A stretch of DNA of 64,000 nucleotides, taken from NCBI RefSeq assembly GCF_000012945.1, contig NC_007509.1:744001-808000 (forward strand), given 5' to 3'. This DNA comes from Burkholderia lata (GTDB lineage: Bacteria > Pseudomonadota > Gammaproteobacteria > Burkholderiales > Burkholderiaceae). Every line of letters begins with the position of its first letter. Within the stretch, counting starts at the first letter, position 1. The position numbers and the translations under genes are program-made. Of the stretch, positions 37,850 to 47,538 are shown one piece after another. The notes below the pieces were generated by a model. The model did not search any database, was not told the origin of the DNA, and saw nothing but the letters and a program-made list of their open reading frames with translations.

Positions 37850-38160
37850 GGTGCTCCTGTCGGGTCTCGACCGGGAATGGCGCGTGCCGCGCCGCGAATG
37901 CCGACCATGCTATAGCGCGGCGACGCGCCTGTCATCGCTGCGATTGCGTTCGGGATGACGCCGGAACGCCGCGTCGTCGCGCACAACGCGATGCCGGCAA
38001 ACTTCGCCGGCATTCAGGTTAGCAGTAGGGGGCAGCCGCTAAGGCGGTGGACTACGGCTAGTTCCATGGCCGACCATGGGTCCAGGATGCATTGACACCG
38101 CTATGGTCAACCTGTCTCGCGGCGCCGCCTGGGGAGGGAGCCTCCATGAAGCCTGTTACC
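37850..38160. other. Intergenic region with an 8-bp hairpin
   Basis: No gene is seen between the hypothetical membrane protein gene and the end of the tad locus. ATGCCGGC at 37991-37998 pairs with GCCGGCAT at 38006-38013 across a 7-nt loop. It has no T-tract. It may back up the stronger hairpin at 38161-38191 in ending tad transcription. Confidence 0.4.
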
Positions 38161-38191
38161 GTGCCGGCCGGCGGGGGTGGCCGGCCGGCAC
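38161..38191 (-). terminator. Hairpin at the end of the tad locus
   Basis: GTGCCGGCCGGC (38161-38172) and GCCGGCCGGCAC (38180-38191) form a perfect 12-bp stem with a 7-nt G-rich loop, 45 bp beyond the tadC stop codon in the direction of transcription. No T-tract follows, so termination could be Rho-assisted or the hairpin may protect the transcript end. Confidence 0.5.
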
Positions 38192-38235
38192 GCAAAGCCT
38201 TTATCGACGAAACCGGCGCAACGCCGGTCCGTTGC

Positions 38236-39210
38236 TCACGGTGCGATGCCCACGAACGTCGGCAGCAGCACGCGATAGACGTGGATCATGGCCGGCCCGA
38301 GCAGCACCAGCATCAGCGCGGGGAAGATGCAGAAGATCAGCGGGAACAGCAGCTTCAGCGCAATCTTCGCGGCCCGCTCCTCCGCACGCATGCGCCGCCG
38401 CGTGCGCAGCATGTCGGACAACACGCGCAGCGATTCGCTGATGCTCGTGCCGAACCGGTCGGCCTGGATCAGCATCGCGCAGAACGACTCGATGTCCTCC
38501 ACGCCGGTACGCAGGGCGAGATTGCGCAGCGCCGTCTCCTTCGTAAAGCCGGAGCGCATCTCGAGCAGCAGCAGGTCGAGTTCGCTTGCGACCACCTCGC
38601 TGCTGAACCGCAGCTCCTCGCTCACCTTCATCAGCGCCGCATCGAGCCCGAGACCCGCCTCGACGCACACCGTCAGCAGGTCGAGTGCATCCGGGAAATC
38701 CTCGAAGATCTTCTGCTGGCGCACCTTGACCCGCTGCGACAGCACGATGTTCGGGATGTAGTAGCCGATCCCGGCGAACGCGACGAGGATCGCCGACAGG
38801 ATCGCGCGCTCGTCGCCGAGCGACGTCGTGATCAGCACCAGCAGCGCCGCGCACGGCAGCCCGAGCGCGAGCGCCGTCTTCGCGGTGAAGTACAGCGCGG
38901 CCGCGCTCTGGTTACGCCAGCCGGCATTCATGAGCCGGATGCGCAGCGGCGAATTCTCCCAGCCCTCCTTCGGCACCGACAGCTTCGAGATCGGGGTGGA
39001 CAGCTCGACCAGCTTCGCGACCCAGCGCGACGCCATGTCGTCGCCGTCGCCGGTGCCCGCCGCGCCGGTCGCCCCGGCCCCGCCGGCCTGCTGGAGCCGG
39101 CGCTGGATGCTGCGCGGCGCGAACAGCAGCATCGCGATGAGCACGCCGCCGGCCACGAAGATGAACAAGCCGCCCAGCATCACGGCCTGGACCACGCTCA
39201 GATTTTGCAT
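38236..39210 (-). CDS. tadC: TadC, Flp pilus inner-membrane platform protein
   Basis: A 324-residue T2SSF/GspF-type membrane protein. It has an N-terminal hydrophobic segment (VMLGGLFIFVAGGVLIAMLLF), a central soluble GspF domain (about 160-290, including FPDALDLLTVCVEAGLGLDAALMKVSEEL) and a C-terminal pair of membrane segments. With TadB it forms the platform on which the CpaF ATPase drives pilin assembly. It is the last gene of the locus and follows tadB by 36 bp. No tadD (TPR protein) follows it, unlike in many tad loci. Confidence 0.9.
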   Translation of the reverse strand: MQNLSVVQAVMLGGLFIFVAGGVLIAMLLFAPRSIQRRLQQAGGAGATGAAGTGDGDDMASRWVAKLVELSTPISKLSVPKEGWENSPLRIRLMNAGWRNQSAAALYFTAKTALALGLPCAALLVLITTSLGDERAILSAILVAFAGIGYYIPNIVLSQRVKVRQQKIFEDFPDALDLLTVCVEAGLGLDAALMKVSEELRFSSEVVASELDLLLLEMRSGFTKETALRNLALRTGVEDIESFCAMLIQADRFGTSISESLRVLSDMLRTRRRMRAEERAAKIALKLLFPLIFCIFPALMLVLLGPAMIHVYRVLLPTFVGIAP

Positions 39211-39246
39211 GACAGCCTCGCAATGGTTGGTTATATGACTTGCGCG

Positions 39247-40224
39247 TCAGACACGAATGCGGACGATGCGGCGGATCCAGAACAGGCCGAACAGCATCGA
39301 CACCAGCATCCCGCCGACCATCCTGATCCCCGCCGGATCCTCCCAGAGCACGGACAGGAATTCGCGGTTCAGCAGCGCCATCACCGCGGCGGTGCCGAAC
39401 GGCAGCAGCCCGAGAATCCATGCCGACAGCCGCCCTTCCGCCGACAGCACGCGCACCTTGTCGAACAGCTTGAAGCGCTCACGGATCAGCGCGGAAATGC
39501 AGTCGAGCAGCTCGGCCAGGTTGCCGCCCGTCTCGCGCTGGATCAGCACCGCGATCACGAAGTACCGCAGGTCCTGCACCGGCACGCGCGTCGCGAGGTT
39601 CATCAGCGCGTCGTGCAGCGACACGCCGTAGTTCACCTCGTCGAACGTGACGCGGAACTCGCCGCCCATCGGATCGGGAAACTCGTCGCCGACCATCCCG
39701 AGCGTGCTGGTGAACGAATGACCGGAACGCAGCGCGCGCGAGATCATGTCGCAGATGTCCGGCAACTGCCGTTCGAGCTTGCGCATCCGCTTGCCGCGGC
39801 AGCGCATCACGTACATCATCGGCACGCATCCGGCGAACAGCGCGACCGGCAGCGCAGCGAGCTGCGGCAACGTCGCGAAGCTCAGCGCGACCCAGGCGAA
39901 CGCCGCGAACACCACGCTGAGCATGATCAGCTTCGGCAGCGTCCAGTCGAGGCCCGACTGCTGGATCACGAGATCGAGCCGATGCACGCGCGGCAAGCGC
40001 AGCAGCAACCGGTCGAACGGCTTCGATTCGTCGAGCATCCGCTTCTTCAGGATCGACAGCCGTTCCTGCTGGACGTTGCCGCCGGCCGACATCGAGCGGA
40101 TGCGCGATTCGATCCGGCGCGCGGCAGAGCCGTGCCGCGCGTTCCACCACTGATAGCCCCCTTCGATCGCGAGTACCACCGCGACGAAGGTGAGAATCAC
40201 AAAACCGTAAAAGATCGTGTTCAT
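39247..40224 (-). CDS. tadB: TadB, Flp pilus inner-membrane platform protein
   Basis: A 325-residue protein with N-terminal membrane helix (FVILTFVAVVLAI), two further helices around residues 95-130, a T2SSF domain (about 150-280: LPDICDMISRALRSGHSFTSTLGMVGDEF) and C-terminal membrane helices. It pairs with TadC to form the assembly platform of the Tad secretion system. It lies between cpaF and tadC with short gaps, as in canonical tad loci. Confidence 0.9.
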   Translation of the reverse strand: MNTIFYGFVILTFVAVVLAIEGGYQWWNARHGSAARRIESRIRSMSAGGNVQQERLSILKKRMLDESKPFDRLLLRLPRVHRLDLVIQQSGLDWTLPKLIMLSVVFAAFAWVALSFATLPQLAALPVALFAGCVPMMYVMRCRGKRMRKLERQLPDICDMISRALRSGHSFTSTLGMVGDEFPDPMGGEFRVTFDEVNYGVSLHDALMNLATRVPVQDLRYFVIAVLIQRETGGNLAELLDCISALIRERFKLFDKVRVLSAEGRLSAWILGLLPFGTAAVMALLNREFLSVLWEDPAGIRMVGGMLVSMLFGLFWIRRIVRIRV

Positions 40225-40257
40225 GAAGCCTCCCCGGCAGCGAACGGCGCCCTGTCG

Positions 40258-41625
40258 TCAGTTCGTCTCGTACCGCTGAGACGGGTCGTACAGCGAATCC
40301 GGCAGGTTGATGCCGAACGCCTGCAGCCGCTCGACGAACTTCGGCCGCACGCCGGTCGCGCAGAAGTGGCCGCGTACCGTCCCGTCGCGGTCCACGCCCA
40401 TGCGCTTGAACGTGAAGATCTCCTGCATGTTGATGATGTCGCCTTCCATCCCGGTCAGCTCCTGGATGCTGACGATCTTGCGCCTGCCGTCGGTCAGCCG
40501 TGCCGCCTGCACGACCACCGAGATCGCGGACGCGATCTGCTGGCGCATCGTCTTCGGCGGCAGCGTCAGGCCGGAGACGCTGATCATGTTCTCGAGCCGC
40601 GTCAGCGCGTCGCGCGGCGTGTTCGCGTGAATCGTCGCGAGCGAGCCTTCGTGGCCGGTATTCATCGCGTTGAGCATGTCGAGCGCTTCCGCGCCGCGCA
40701 CTTCGCCGAGGATGATCCGGTCGGGGCGCATCCGCAGCGCGTTGCGCACCAGCGTGCGCTGCGTGATCTCGCCCTTGCCCTCGATGTTCGGCGGGCGCGT
40801 TTCGAGGCGCAGCACGTGCGGCTGCTGTAGTTGCAGTTCGGCCGCGTCCTCGATCGTCACGATCCGCTCGTTGCGCGGAATGTAGCCGGACAGGATGTTG
40901 AGCAGCGTCGTCTTGCCGCTGCCGGTGCCGCCCGACACCAGCACGTTGATCTTCGCGCGCGACAGCGCGTCGAGCAGCTCGGCCATCGGCGGCGTCAGGC
41001 TGTGGTAGCGCACGAGGTCGTCCATCTTCAGCGGATTGACCGCGAAACGCCGGATCGACATCAGCGGCCCGTCGATCGCGGACGGCGGGATGATCGCGTT
41101 CACGCGCGAGCCGTCCGGCAGCCGCGCATCGACCATCGGGCTCGATTCGTCGATGCGGCGCCCGACGCGCGACACGATCTTCTCGATCACCTTCATCAGG
41201 TGCGCGTCGTCGTAGAACGTCACGTCGGTCAGTTCGAGCTGGCCGAAGCGCTCGACATAGACCTGCCGGTACGTGTTCACGAGGATGTCGGAAATGCTCG
41301 GGTCGCGCAGCAGCGCTTCGAGCGGACCGAAACCGAACATCTCGTCGTACACGTCGATCGCGAGCTGCCGCCGCTCGATGTCGTTCGCCGGCAGCCGCTC
41401 CTCGTCGAGGATGCGCGTGATCAGCAGGCCGATCTCCATGCGGACCGATTCCTGCGGCATCCGCGACAGGCGCTCGAGCTCGACGCGTTCGAGCACGGCC
41501 AGGTGGATTTCGCGGCGCAGCTTCTGGTATGCGTCGCGCACCGACGAATGCGCCGGGCTGGCCGGTTCGCTGCCCGCCGCCAGCGGCTGGGCCCGGTGCA
41601 AGGACATCTGTTCGCGCAATGACAT
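40258..41625 (-). CDS. cpaF: CpaF/TadA, Flp pilus assembly ATPase
   Basis: A 455-residue type II/IV secretion ATPase. The N-terminal helical domain (about 20-110) is followed by the ATPase core: Walker A GGTGSGKT at residues 232-239, an Asp box ([11 protein letters not shown]), Walker B region ([16 protein letters not shown]) and a His box ([11 protein letters not shown]). All motifs are intact, so it should hydrolyse ATP and power extension, and perhaps retraction, of Flp pili. It begins 18 bp after cpaE. Confidence 0.94.
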   Translation of the reverse strand: MSLREQMSLHRAQPLAAGSEPASPAHSSVRDAYQKLRREIHLAVLERVELERLSRMPQESVRMEIGLLITRILDEERLPANDIERRQLAIDVYDEMFGFGPLEALLRDPSISDILVNTYRQVYVERFGQLELTDVTFYDDAHLMKVIEKIVSRVGRRIDESSPMVDARLPDGSRVNAIIPPSAIDGPLMSIRRFAVNPLKMDDLVRYHSLTPPMAELLDALSRAKINVLVSGGTGSGKTTLLNILSGYIPRNERIVTIEDAAELQLQQPHVLRLETRPPNIEGKGEITQRTLVRNALRMRPDRIILGEVRGAEALDMLNAMNTGHEGSLATIHANTPRDALTRLENMISVSGLTLPPKTMRQQIASAISVVVQAARLTDGRRKIVSIQELTGMEGDIINMQEIFTFKRMGVDRDGTVRGHFCATGVRPKFVERLQAFGINLPDSLYDPSQRYETN

Positions 41626-41643
41626 GATGGTTCCCCGAGAGAG

Positions 41644-42852
41644 TTACATGGACTTGAGCTTCGGCGTGGCCTTGCGGCCGAAAAGCCTGGACATCAGCGG
41701 TTCGCTGCTCGCCGCGCTGTGCCCCGCACGCACTTCGCCGTCGACGAGTTGTTTCGCACACCCCTGCAACGCACGCACGACCGCGGTACCGCGTGCGAGC
41801 CGCGACACCGGATGGCCCTGGTTGATCGCTTCGAGCACGGTGTCGGCATCCTCGGGAATCGTGCAGGCCGCCTGCAGGCCGAGCACTTCCTCGAGCGCGG
41901 TGCGGGTGCGGTCGCTCGCACGCGTCGCACGGTTCACGATCAGCCGCATCTGGTCGGTCGAGTAGCCGAGCGACACGAGTATCTCCAGCAGCCGGCGGCC
42001 GGCGCGCACGTGCGGCATCGCGGGCTGCAGCACGAGCTGGATCTGGTCGCTGCGATCCAGCGCGACCATCGACAGCGGATTGATGCAGACGCCGACGTCG
42101 AAGATCACGAAGTCGTAGCGCGGCGCGGCGACGCCCAGGATCCACTCGAGCGCGTCCTCGCGCATCTCGGCGGCCTTGACCGGGTCGCCTGCGCCCGCGA
42201 GCACGTGGAAGTTCTCCGTCACGTGCGCGACGCTCGCGTCGAGGAACGCGCTGTCGAGCCGCTCGATCTGCGCGCACAGCTGCGGCAGCGTCGACGGCGG
42301 GGTTTCGTCACTGACGAGAAAGGCCGCGTCGGCGAACTGCTGGTTCAGGTCGATCAGCAGCACGCGGCGCTTGAAACCTTCCGCGATCTCGAATGCGATG
42401 TTGCTGGCCGCGAAGCTCGTGCCGGCCCCGCCCTTGCACGACATGAACGACACGATCCGCGTGTCGTCGGTGTCGCGCCGCGTGCTTTGCGCGGCCGCCC
42501 GTTCGAGCGCGTTGCCGAGCGCCTGCGTGTCGAGCGGCCACTGCAGCACGTCGCGTGCGCCTGCCCGCATTGCGTCGAGCAGTACGTGCGGCGACGGGTC
42601 CGCCGTCACGAGGATGCAGGTCAGCCCGGCGTGCGCACGGCAGATCCGCTCGATCGCCGCCAGCTCGGACGGGTCGAGCGACGTGCCATCGACCAGCAGG
42701 ATGTCGAACGCGTCGAGCCCGTCGGTGCGATGTTCGATCTGCGACGGGCGGCCGGTCGCGCGTGTCGCGCGATAGCGTCCGCAGTCGGCCACGAGGCGCG
42801 CGATCTGCGTGAGTCGCGCGGTGTCGTCGGAAGCTACGAGGATGTTGATCAT
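41644..42852 (-). CDS. cpaE: CpaE/TadZ, polar-localising ParA/MinD-like protein
   Basis: A 402-residue protein: a receiver-like N-terminal domain (about 1-120, with FDILLVDGTSLDP) and a C-terminal MinD/ParA-type domain. The deviant Walker A reads CKGGAGTSFAA: the signature Lys (KGG) is kept, but the second Lys of KGGVGKT is Thr. TadZ proteins are known to have atypical P-loops and to place the Tad machine in the cell. It sits between a tadE-like gene and cpaF. Confidence 0.9.
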   Translation of the reverse strand: MINILVASDDTARLTQIARLVADCGRYRATRATGRPSQIEHRTDGLDAFDILLVDGTSLDPSELAAIERICRAHAGLTCILVTADPSPHVLLDAMRAGARDVLQWPLDTQALGNALERAAAQSTRRDTDDTRIVSFMSCKGGAGTSFAASNIAFEIAEGFKRRVLLIDLNQQFADAAFLVSDETPPSTLPQLCAQIERLDSAFLDASVAHVTENFHVLAGAGDPVKAAEMREDALEWILGVAAPRYDFVIFDVGVCINPLSMVALDRSDQIQLVLQPAMPHVRAGRRLLEILVSLGYSTDQMRLIVNRATRASDRTRTALEEVLGLQAACTIPEDADTVLEAINQGHPVSRLARGTAVVRALQGCAKQLVDGEVRAGHSAASSEPLMSRLFGRKATPKLKSM

Positions 42853-42874
42853 GTCGTGTGCCTCGCCTGTTCGA

Positions 42875-43318
42875 TCAATTGCAGTTGGCGCCGCCGGTCG
42901 CGGAAGTCAGGCTTTCGCGCGGCAGTGTCGTCGTGAACGGCGGCATCGTCACCGTGACGTTCACGAACGGGATCATCGTCTTGACGGTGACGTTCGTGAC
43001 GCTGACGGTCACGAACGCGCACGAATTCACGTCACAGCTTGCGGGTGAGTAGTTCACCGACACGTTCGCGTTCGACAGCAGCGGCAGCAGCGATCTCACC
43101 CGCTTCACGACGCCGGCCGCATTCACGTCGCACACCACCGCCGTGCGTGCGCCGAGCCGCACGGCTTCGCTGGCCGTGCTCCAGTAGAACAGCACGCGGC
43201 CGAATTCGAAGATGCCGATCAGCAGCATGATCAGCACCGACGCGATCAGCGCGAACTCGACGATCGCTGCGCCGCGCTGGGTGCGCCGGCGCGACAGGGG
43301 GACGTGGCGCGCGCTCAT
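42875..43318 (-). CDS. TadE-like minor pseudopilin / pilus assembly protein
   Basis: A 147-residue protein with a short basic leader, the TadE-type motif RGAAIVEFALIASVLIMLLIGIFEFG (processing site next to the Glu of VEFA) and a small C-terminal domain with three Cys that may form disulfides. TadE/TadF proteins are cleaved by the prepilin peptidase like Flp and help pilus assembly. Its ATG overlaps the stop of the upstream TadE-like gene (ATGA). The longer upstream reading in this frame is not coding. Confidence 0.8.
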   Translation of the reverse strand: MSARHVPLSRRRTQRGAAIVEFALIASVLIMLLIGIFEFGRVLFYWSTASEAVRLGARTAVVCDVNAAGVVKRVRSLLPLLSNANVSVNYSPASCDVNSCAFVTVSVTNVTVKTMIPFVNVTVTMPPFTTTLPRESLTSATGGANCN

Positions 43319-43848
43319 GACACTTGCCTCATCACGGTGACGATGTTGTTGAAGGTGATCGACGGCAGCCCCGGGAACGCGGGGATCGGCTGGTACTTGT
43401 AGCCCTTGATCTTCACTTCGACGACGTTGATCGCGCCCGTCGCCGTGCCGCTCGCCGCGTTGTTGTTCGCGTCGTAGGTCGGCAGGTTCGCGAACTGCGA
43501 CGGATCGGACCCGTCGCTGCAGCCGGTCGTGCGCTGCGCGTCGCAGATCGTCACCATCGACGTCGTGAGCCCCGGCACCAGCTCGGTGCCGGAAGCGCCG
43601 CACGTCGTGCTGCCGTAGACGACGAGACACTGCGCCTGCGACACCGGGTACGCGCTGTCGGTCGGCAACCACACCGACAGGTAGCGTGCCGCATCGCGCG
43701 TCGCCTTGGTCAGCGTCTCGAACTGGTAGATCGCGCGGCCGAACTCGGCCACGCCGGTCGCGAGCATGATCATCGGCATCAGCACGAGCGCGAACTCGAC
43801 GGCAACGGCACCACGGGCGCGCGAACGGCGAATCGGAGGCTTTTTCAT
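43315..43848 (-). CDS. tadE: TadE-like minor pseudopilin
   Basis: A 177-residue protein with a basic N-terminus and TadE motif RGAVAVEFALVLMPMIMLATGVAEFG (about 12-37). The C-terminal half has a Cys-containing, Ser/Thr/Gly-rich part and ends with VTVMRQVS. It probably serves as a minor pilin or assembly factor processed by the locus's own prepilin peptidase. It starts 12 bp after the TadG-like gene and overlaps the next TadE-like gene by ATGA. Confidence 0.82.
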   Translation of the reverse strand: MKKPPIRRSRARGAVAVEFALVLMPMIMLATGVAEFGRAIYQFETLTKATRDAARYLSVWLPTDSAYPVSQAQCLVVYGSTTCGASGTELVPGLTTSMVTICDAQRTTGCSDGSDPSQFANLPTYDANNNAASGTATGAINVVEVKIKGYKYQPIPAFPGLPSITFNNIVTVMRQVS

Positions 43849-43860
43849 GATCGTCTCCCG

Positions 43861-45132
43861 CTATTGAACGAGCATCGGAACCTGGGTCCCCGACGCGCTG
43901 CCGCTGCCGGGCAAGCCGTGCGTCGCGCACGGATTGTTGCCGGAGACCGACGAACCGAGGTATTCGAGGTGCGCGACGATTCCGCCTTTTCCGGGACTGA
44001 ACGGCACGGGGTCGAGCATCAGCACGCAATCCCACTGCGTGACGTGCACCTTGCCGCTGGCCCCGTTCAGCGTCGAGCAGTCACCTTCCGGCGCGAGCGC
44101 GACGCGGCGATCTCCGCCGGTGGTCTGGTAGGTGCTCGCCGTCACGGTGCCGTTGGTGGCGATCCCGCTGCCCGACGGCGGCGCGCCGTCGCCCTGGTAA
44201 GGCTTGAAGGTCGTACGGTCGGTGACGAACTGCGTGTACGCATCGCCCTTGATGCCGGCCGTTCCGGGCGGCCCGTAGTTCGGGCCGACATACGCGTAGC
44301 CGGTGAAGTCGGGCTGGCCGCTCGAACCGTTCGCGCCATTCGTATAGATGCCAAAGCGCGTATTCCAGGCTCGCAGCGATGCCGACTTCAGGCCCGTCGA
44401 CCCGAGGTCCGGCGGACTCGTGATGTTGCAGGTGTTGCCCGACAGCTCGCTCGCAATGGTCGGTTCGTTCGTCGACCCGTCGAGCGCCGCCCAGCCGAAG
44501 TTGCCCGGCCCGTAGGTCGTCGACGAACCGGAGAGCGACGTGATCCAGTCGCCGACGTTGTACGACGGCGAGCCCGTCGCGCGACACACGAACACCGGAA
44601 TCGCGCAGGTCGTCTGCCCGCCGCCGACGGTTGCGATCGCGCTGGCCGACACCTCCGCCGCGTTCGCGAGCTTCGTGCCCGGCAGCACGTTCAGCACCTC
44701 GATGAACCAGTGCGCGATGTTGCTCAGCGTCGCGGTGCACTGCACGTACTTGATGCTCGACGGCGTCGTGACCGCGCTCCTCGTCAGGAACGGATCGGTC
44801 AGCGAGTCGCTGAACGTGACGTTCGCGTTCGTCGACATCTGCACCGACTTGTTCTGGAAAAACACGAAGTTCAGGTGGCCGGCGGCGATACCGTCCGCCT
44901 CGGCCACCGACAGGCTGATTGCCGAAGTCAGGTCACGCGCAGCCGACAGCGCGCAGGCATCGGCGCTGTTCTGCAGTTCGCTGCGCGTGACGTACAGCTT
45001 GCCGAGATCCAGCGCGAGTCCGACGAACCCGATCATCACCGCCAGTGAGAGACCGACGATGATCGCGACGGCACCGCGCTGGCGATGCAGGCTGCGACGC
45101 ATGACTTTCGGATGGCGAGCTGCGCTGTTCAT
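43861..45132 (-). CDS. TadG-like pilus assembly protein
   Basis: A 423-residue protein. After a basic start, the Tad-type N-terminal membrane segment reads RGAVAIIVGLSLAVMIGFVGLALDLGKLYV (about 19-48) and is followed by ELQNSADACALSAARDL, the usual sequence of TadE/TadG-like proteins. The rest is a large exported Gly/Ser/Thr-rich domain without a von Willebrand MIDAS motif that I can see. It likely contributes to the pilus base or tip. It lies between the lipoprotein gene and the two TadE-like genes. Confidence 0.82.
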   Translation of the reverse strand: MNSAARHPKVMRRSLHRQRGAVAIIVGLSLAVMIGFVGLALDLGKLYVTRSELQNSADACALSAARDLTSAISLSVAEADGIAAGHLNFVFFQNKSVQMSTNANVTFSDSLTDPFLTRSAVTTPSSIKYVQCTATLSNIAHWFIEVLNVLPGTKLANAAEVSASAIATVGGGQTTCAIPVFVCRATGSPSYNVGDWITSLSGSSTTYGPGNFGWAALDGSTNEPTIASELSGNTCNITSPPDLGSTGLKSASLRAWNTRFGIYTNGANGSSGQPDFTGYAYVGPNYGPPGTAGIKGDAYTQFVTDRTTFKPYQGDGAPPSGSGIATNGTVTASTYQTTGGDRRVALAPEGDCSTLNGASGKVHVTQWDCVLMLDPVPFSPGKGGIVAHLEYLGSSVSGNNPCATHGLPGSGSASGTQVPMLVQ

Positions 45133-45157
45133 GGCGTTCTCCCTGAGCGTGCCGTCG

Positions 45158-45460
45158 TTACTGGGTGGCCTTGCCGATGCCGATCACGAACGCATTGGCA
45201 GGCGGCACGGTTTGCTTGAACGACTTGTCGTAGTTGTCGAGCGCGGCCGTGGCGGCGCCGCCGTCGACGCCCGGCGCCGACACCGAGGCCGCGTGTTCGG
45301 CGGCATGCGGGTCGATGATCTGGGCCTGGGTCACGGCGCGGACCGAATCGCCGAAGCGGGTGTCCCACACCGGGGTGGATGACATGCAGCCGGCAAGCGC
45401 GAACGCGAGCGGTGCGGCGAGCGCCATGCGGCGCGCGATGACGAGGTAGGCGGATTTCAT
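45158..45460 (-). CDS. Small tad-locus lipoprotein (CpaD/RcpB-like role)
   Basis: A 100-residue lipoprotein. The signal has hydrophobic residues 8-23 and a lipobox ALAGC, with Cys25 as the lipid site. The mature part is short (about 75 residues) and contains DTRFGDSVR, common in small Tad-locus lipoproteins. It follows the secretin gene by 20 bp, the position where CpaD/RcpB is found in other tad loci; it may act as the secretin pilotin or stabiliser. Sequence length is below that of CpaD (about 200), so the identity is functional inference. Confidence 0.7.
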   Translation of the reverse strand: MKSAYLVIARRMALAAPLAFALAGCMSSTPVWDTRFGDSVRAVTQAQIIDPHAAEHAASVSAPGVDGGAATAALDNYDKSFKQTVPPANAFVIGIGKATQ

Positions 45461-45480
45461 GAGCGTCCCCTTGGATGGCT

Positions 45481-47439
45481 TCAACGATCGGTGGATTCGG
45501 GTGCCGCGCTCACGCGCGCGACCTGCTGCGCATGGGGCTCCGCCGGTGTCCGGCGCTTCGGCTGCCCCGCTGGCTGGGCCGGCGTGTCGGGGCCGGTCGC
45601 CGCGAGGCGCGCGGCGGCGGCTTCGATACGCGCGATGCGGGCCGCGTTTGCTGCGCCTGCCGCGTCGTGCTGCGGCGCGGCGGCCGCCACCGGCGCGGGC
45701 GTCTTCTGCGGTTCGGCCGGTACCGGCGGCTGTGCGTCCGCGCCCTGCGGTGCGCGCGGTGCGGGCAGCGCGGCGGCCGGACCGGCGGGCGCTTCCGATT
45801 GCGGAGCCGGAGCCGGAGCCGGAGCCGGGACCGGGGCCGGCGCCTGGGCCGGGTTCTGCGGTGCAGCTGCCGCGCCGTTCGCCGGTTGTGCGCCCGGCTT
45901 GCGGACACCACCGCGGCCTTCCATGTTGCCCGTCGCATACACGTCGACTTCGTTCGGCTTCGAGAAGCTGTCGGTCGGCAACGGCACGTCGGCGGTCTGC
46001 AGCGGCTTCACCAGGTGCGGCGTGATCACGAAGATCAGCTCGGTGCGGTCCTGCTGGAACGATGTACTGCGGAGCAGCGCGCCGAGCACGGGAATTTCGC
46101 CGACACCCGGGAGCGCCTTCAGTGCGCCGGTCCCGTTGTCCTTGATCAGCCCGCCGATCGCGAACGTTTCGCCATCGCCCATCTGGACCGTCGTCGATGC
46201 GCGCCGCGTCGTGATCAGCGGCAGGATCGACGTGCCGCCGATGTTGGTCGCGCTCAGCGTGACGCCCGTCTGCGACAGCTCCGACACTTCCGGCGCGACC
46301 TTCAGGCTGATCCGGCCGTTGCTCAGCACCGTCGGCGTGAACTTCAGCGCGACGCCGAACTCCTCTTCCTGCAGCGTGATCGACGACGTGCCGTTGCCGC
46401 TGCTTTGCGGGATCGGGATGAAGATCTTGCCGCCGGCGAGGAACGTCGCTTCCTGGCCGCTGATCGTCACGAGATTCGGCTCCGCGAGAATCTTGACCAG
46501 GTTGTCGGTGTTCTGCGCATCGGCCGCGAGGTTGAACGGCTTGTTGTTCGCCTTGCTGAAGGCGATCCCGGTTGCGACGCCCGCGAGCAGGTTGCTGACC
46601 AGCGCGCCGCTCCATGAACCGAACCCGCCCTGGATGTTGAGCGCGCTGCCCATCTGGTTGATCAGCGTCTTCGACACCTCGGCCACCTTCACCTCGAGCA
46701 TCACCTGCTGCGGCGAAGTCACGTTCAGCATGTTGAGCACCCCGCCGCCGGCCTTGCCGCCGCCCGCCGGATCGCCCGCGCTGTCGCCGTACGCACGGGC
46801 GATCTGCATGGCCTGCTGCGCAGCCATTGAGCTCGAAACGGTACCGGCCAGCACGATCGTGCCGGCGGCGGTCGACACATGGATGTCGCGCTCGTTCGGC
46901 ATCAGCTGCATCAGCGACGCCTGCAGGCCGCCGGCATCCGCGCCGACCGCGACGTCGATCACACGGCATGCACCGCTCCTGCCCTGCACGATCATGTTGG
47001 TCGTGCCGACCGAGAGCCCGAGGATGTACAGCGTCTGCGGCGACACCATCGTGGCCTGCGCGACGGCCGGATTGCCGATCGTCCGGTTACGGACCGGCTC
47101 CGGCATCGGCACCAGCAGCGACTTGCCGAGCGGCACGCTGACGCTGGTCGATTCGCGCACGGCGCCGACGCAGTTCGGTCCGCGCAGCGGCCCCGCCGAT
47201 GCGGCGGGCGCGGCGGCCGCCACCGGCGCCATGCTGATCGTCATCTGCATCGGCCCCTTGCCGACCGCGGCCGGCGCGCTGGCGCCGCCCTTCGTCAGCA
47301 CCGCCGACTCGATGCCTTCCTGCGCGAGTGCGCCATAAACGGTCAGCCATCCCGAACAGAGGATCGCGGCCATCATCGTGCCCCGTGCCACGCGCGTGCG
47401 CAGCGGGCCGGTACCTGTGCATTGCGGTTTGATCTTCAT
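45481..47439 (-). CDS. cpaC: CpaC/RcpA, outer-membrane secretin of the Flp pilus
   Basis: A 652-residue secretin. After a signal peptide (about 1-40, ending GALAQ) come a POTRA/BON-like region (about 80-190: VPLGKSLLVPMPEPVRNRTIGNP) and the secretin domain (about 240-500) with VMLEVKVAEVSKTL and VPLPTDSFSKP just past its end. The last 130 residues are a Pro/Ala/Gln-rich low-complexity tail, not usual in secretins and possibly periplasmic or disordered. It forms the multimeric gate for the pilus. The ATG at 47439 follows CGGGGGATCAGACGAA. Confidence 0.92.
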   Translation of the reverse strand: MKIKPQCTGTGPLRTRVARGTMMAAILCSGWLTVYGALAQEGIESAVLTKGGASAPAAVGKGPMQMTISMAPVAAAAPAASAGPLRGPNCVGAVRESTSVSVPLGKSLLVPMPEPVRNRTIGNPAVAQATMVSPQTLYILGLSVGTTNMIVQGRSGACRVIDVAVGADAGGLQASLMQLMPNERDIHVSTAAGTIVLAGTVSSSMAAQQAMQIARAYGDSAGDPAGGGKAGGGVLNMLNVTSPQQVMLEVKVAEVSKTLINQMGSALNIQGGFGSWSGALVSNLLAGVATGIAFSKANNKPFNLAADAQNTDNLVKILAEPNLVTISGQEATFLAGGKIFIPIPQSSGNGTSSITLQEEEFGVALKFTPTVLSNGRISLKVAPEVSELSQTGVTLSATNIGGTSILPLITTRRASTTVQMGDGETFAIGGLIKDNGTGALKALPGVGEIPVLGALLRSTSFQQDRTELIFVITPHLVKPLQTADVPLPTDSFSKPNEVDVYATGNMEGRGGVRKPGAQPANGAAAAPQNPAQAPAPVPAPAPAPAPQSEAPAGPAAALPAPRAPQGADAQPPVPAEPQKTPAPVAAAAPQHDAAGAANAARIARIEAAAARLAATGPDTPAQPAGQPKRRTPAEPHAQQVARVSAAPESTDR

Positions 47440-47538
47440 TTCGTCTGATCCCCCGAGAGACCGGCGCCGTGCCGGTTATCGACTTCCAGGGCCGCCGCGC
47501 GTTGCCGGCGGCCGTTTATGTGGCTGCAATGAATGGAT

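Noticed and set aside
38092..45048. Very long rightward reading frames opposite the tad genes
   Set aside because: Low-complexity Arg/Gln/His-rich translations without motifs; the leftward genes contain intact ATPase, TadB/C and TadE motifs.
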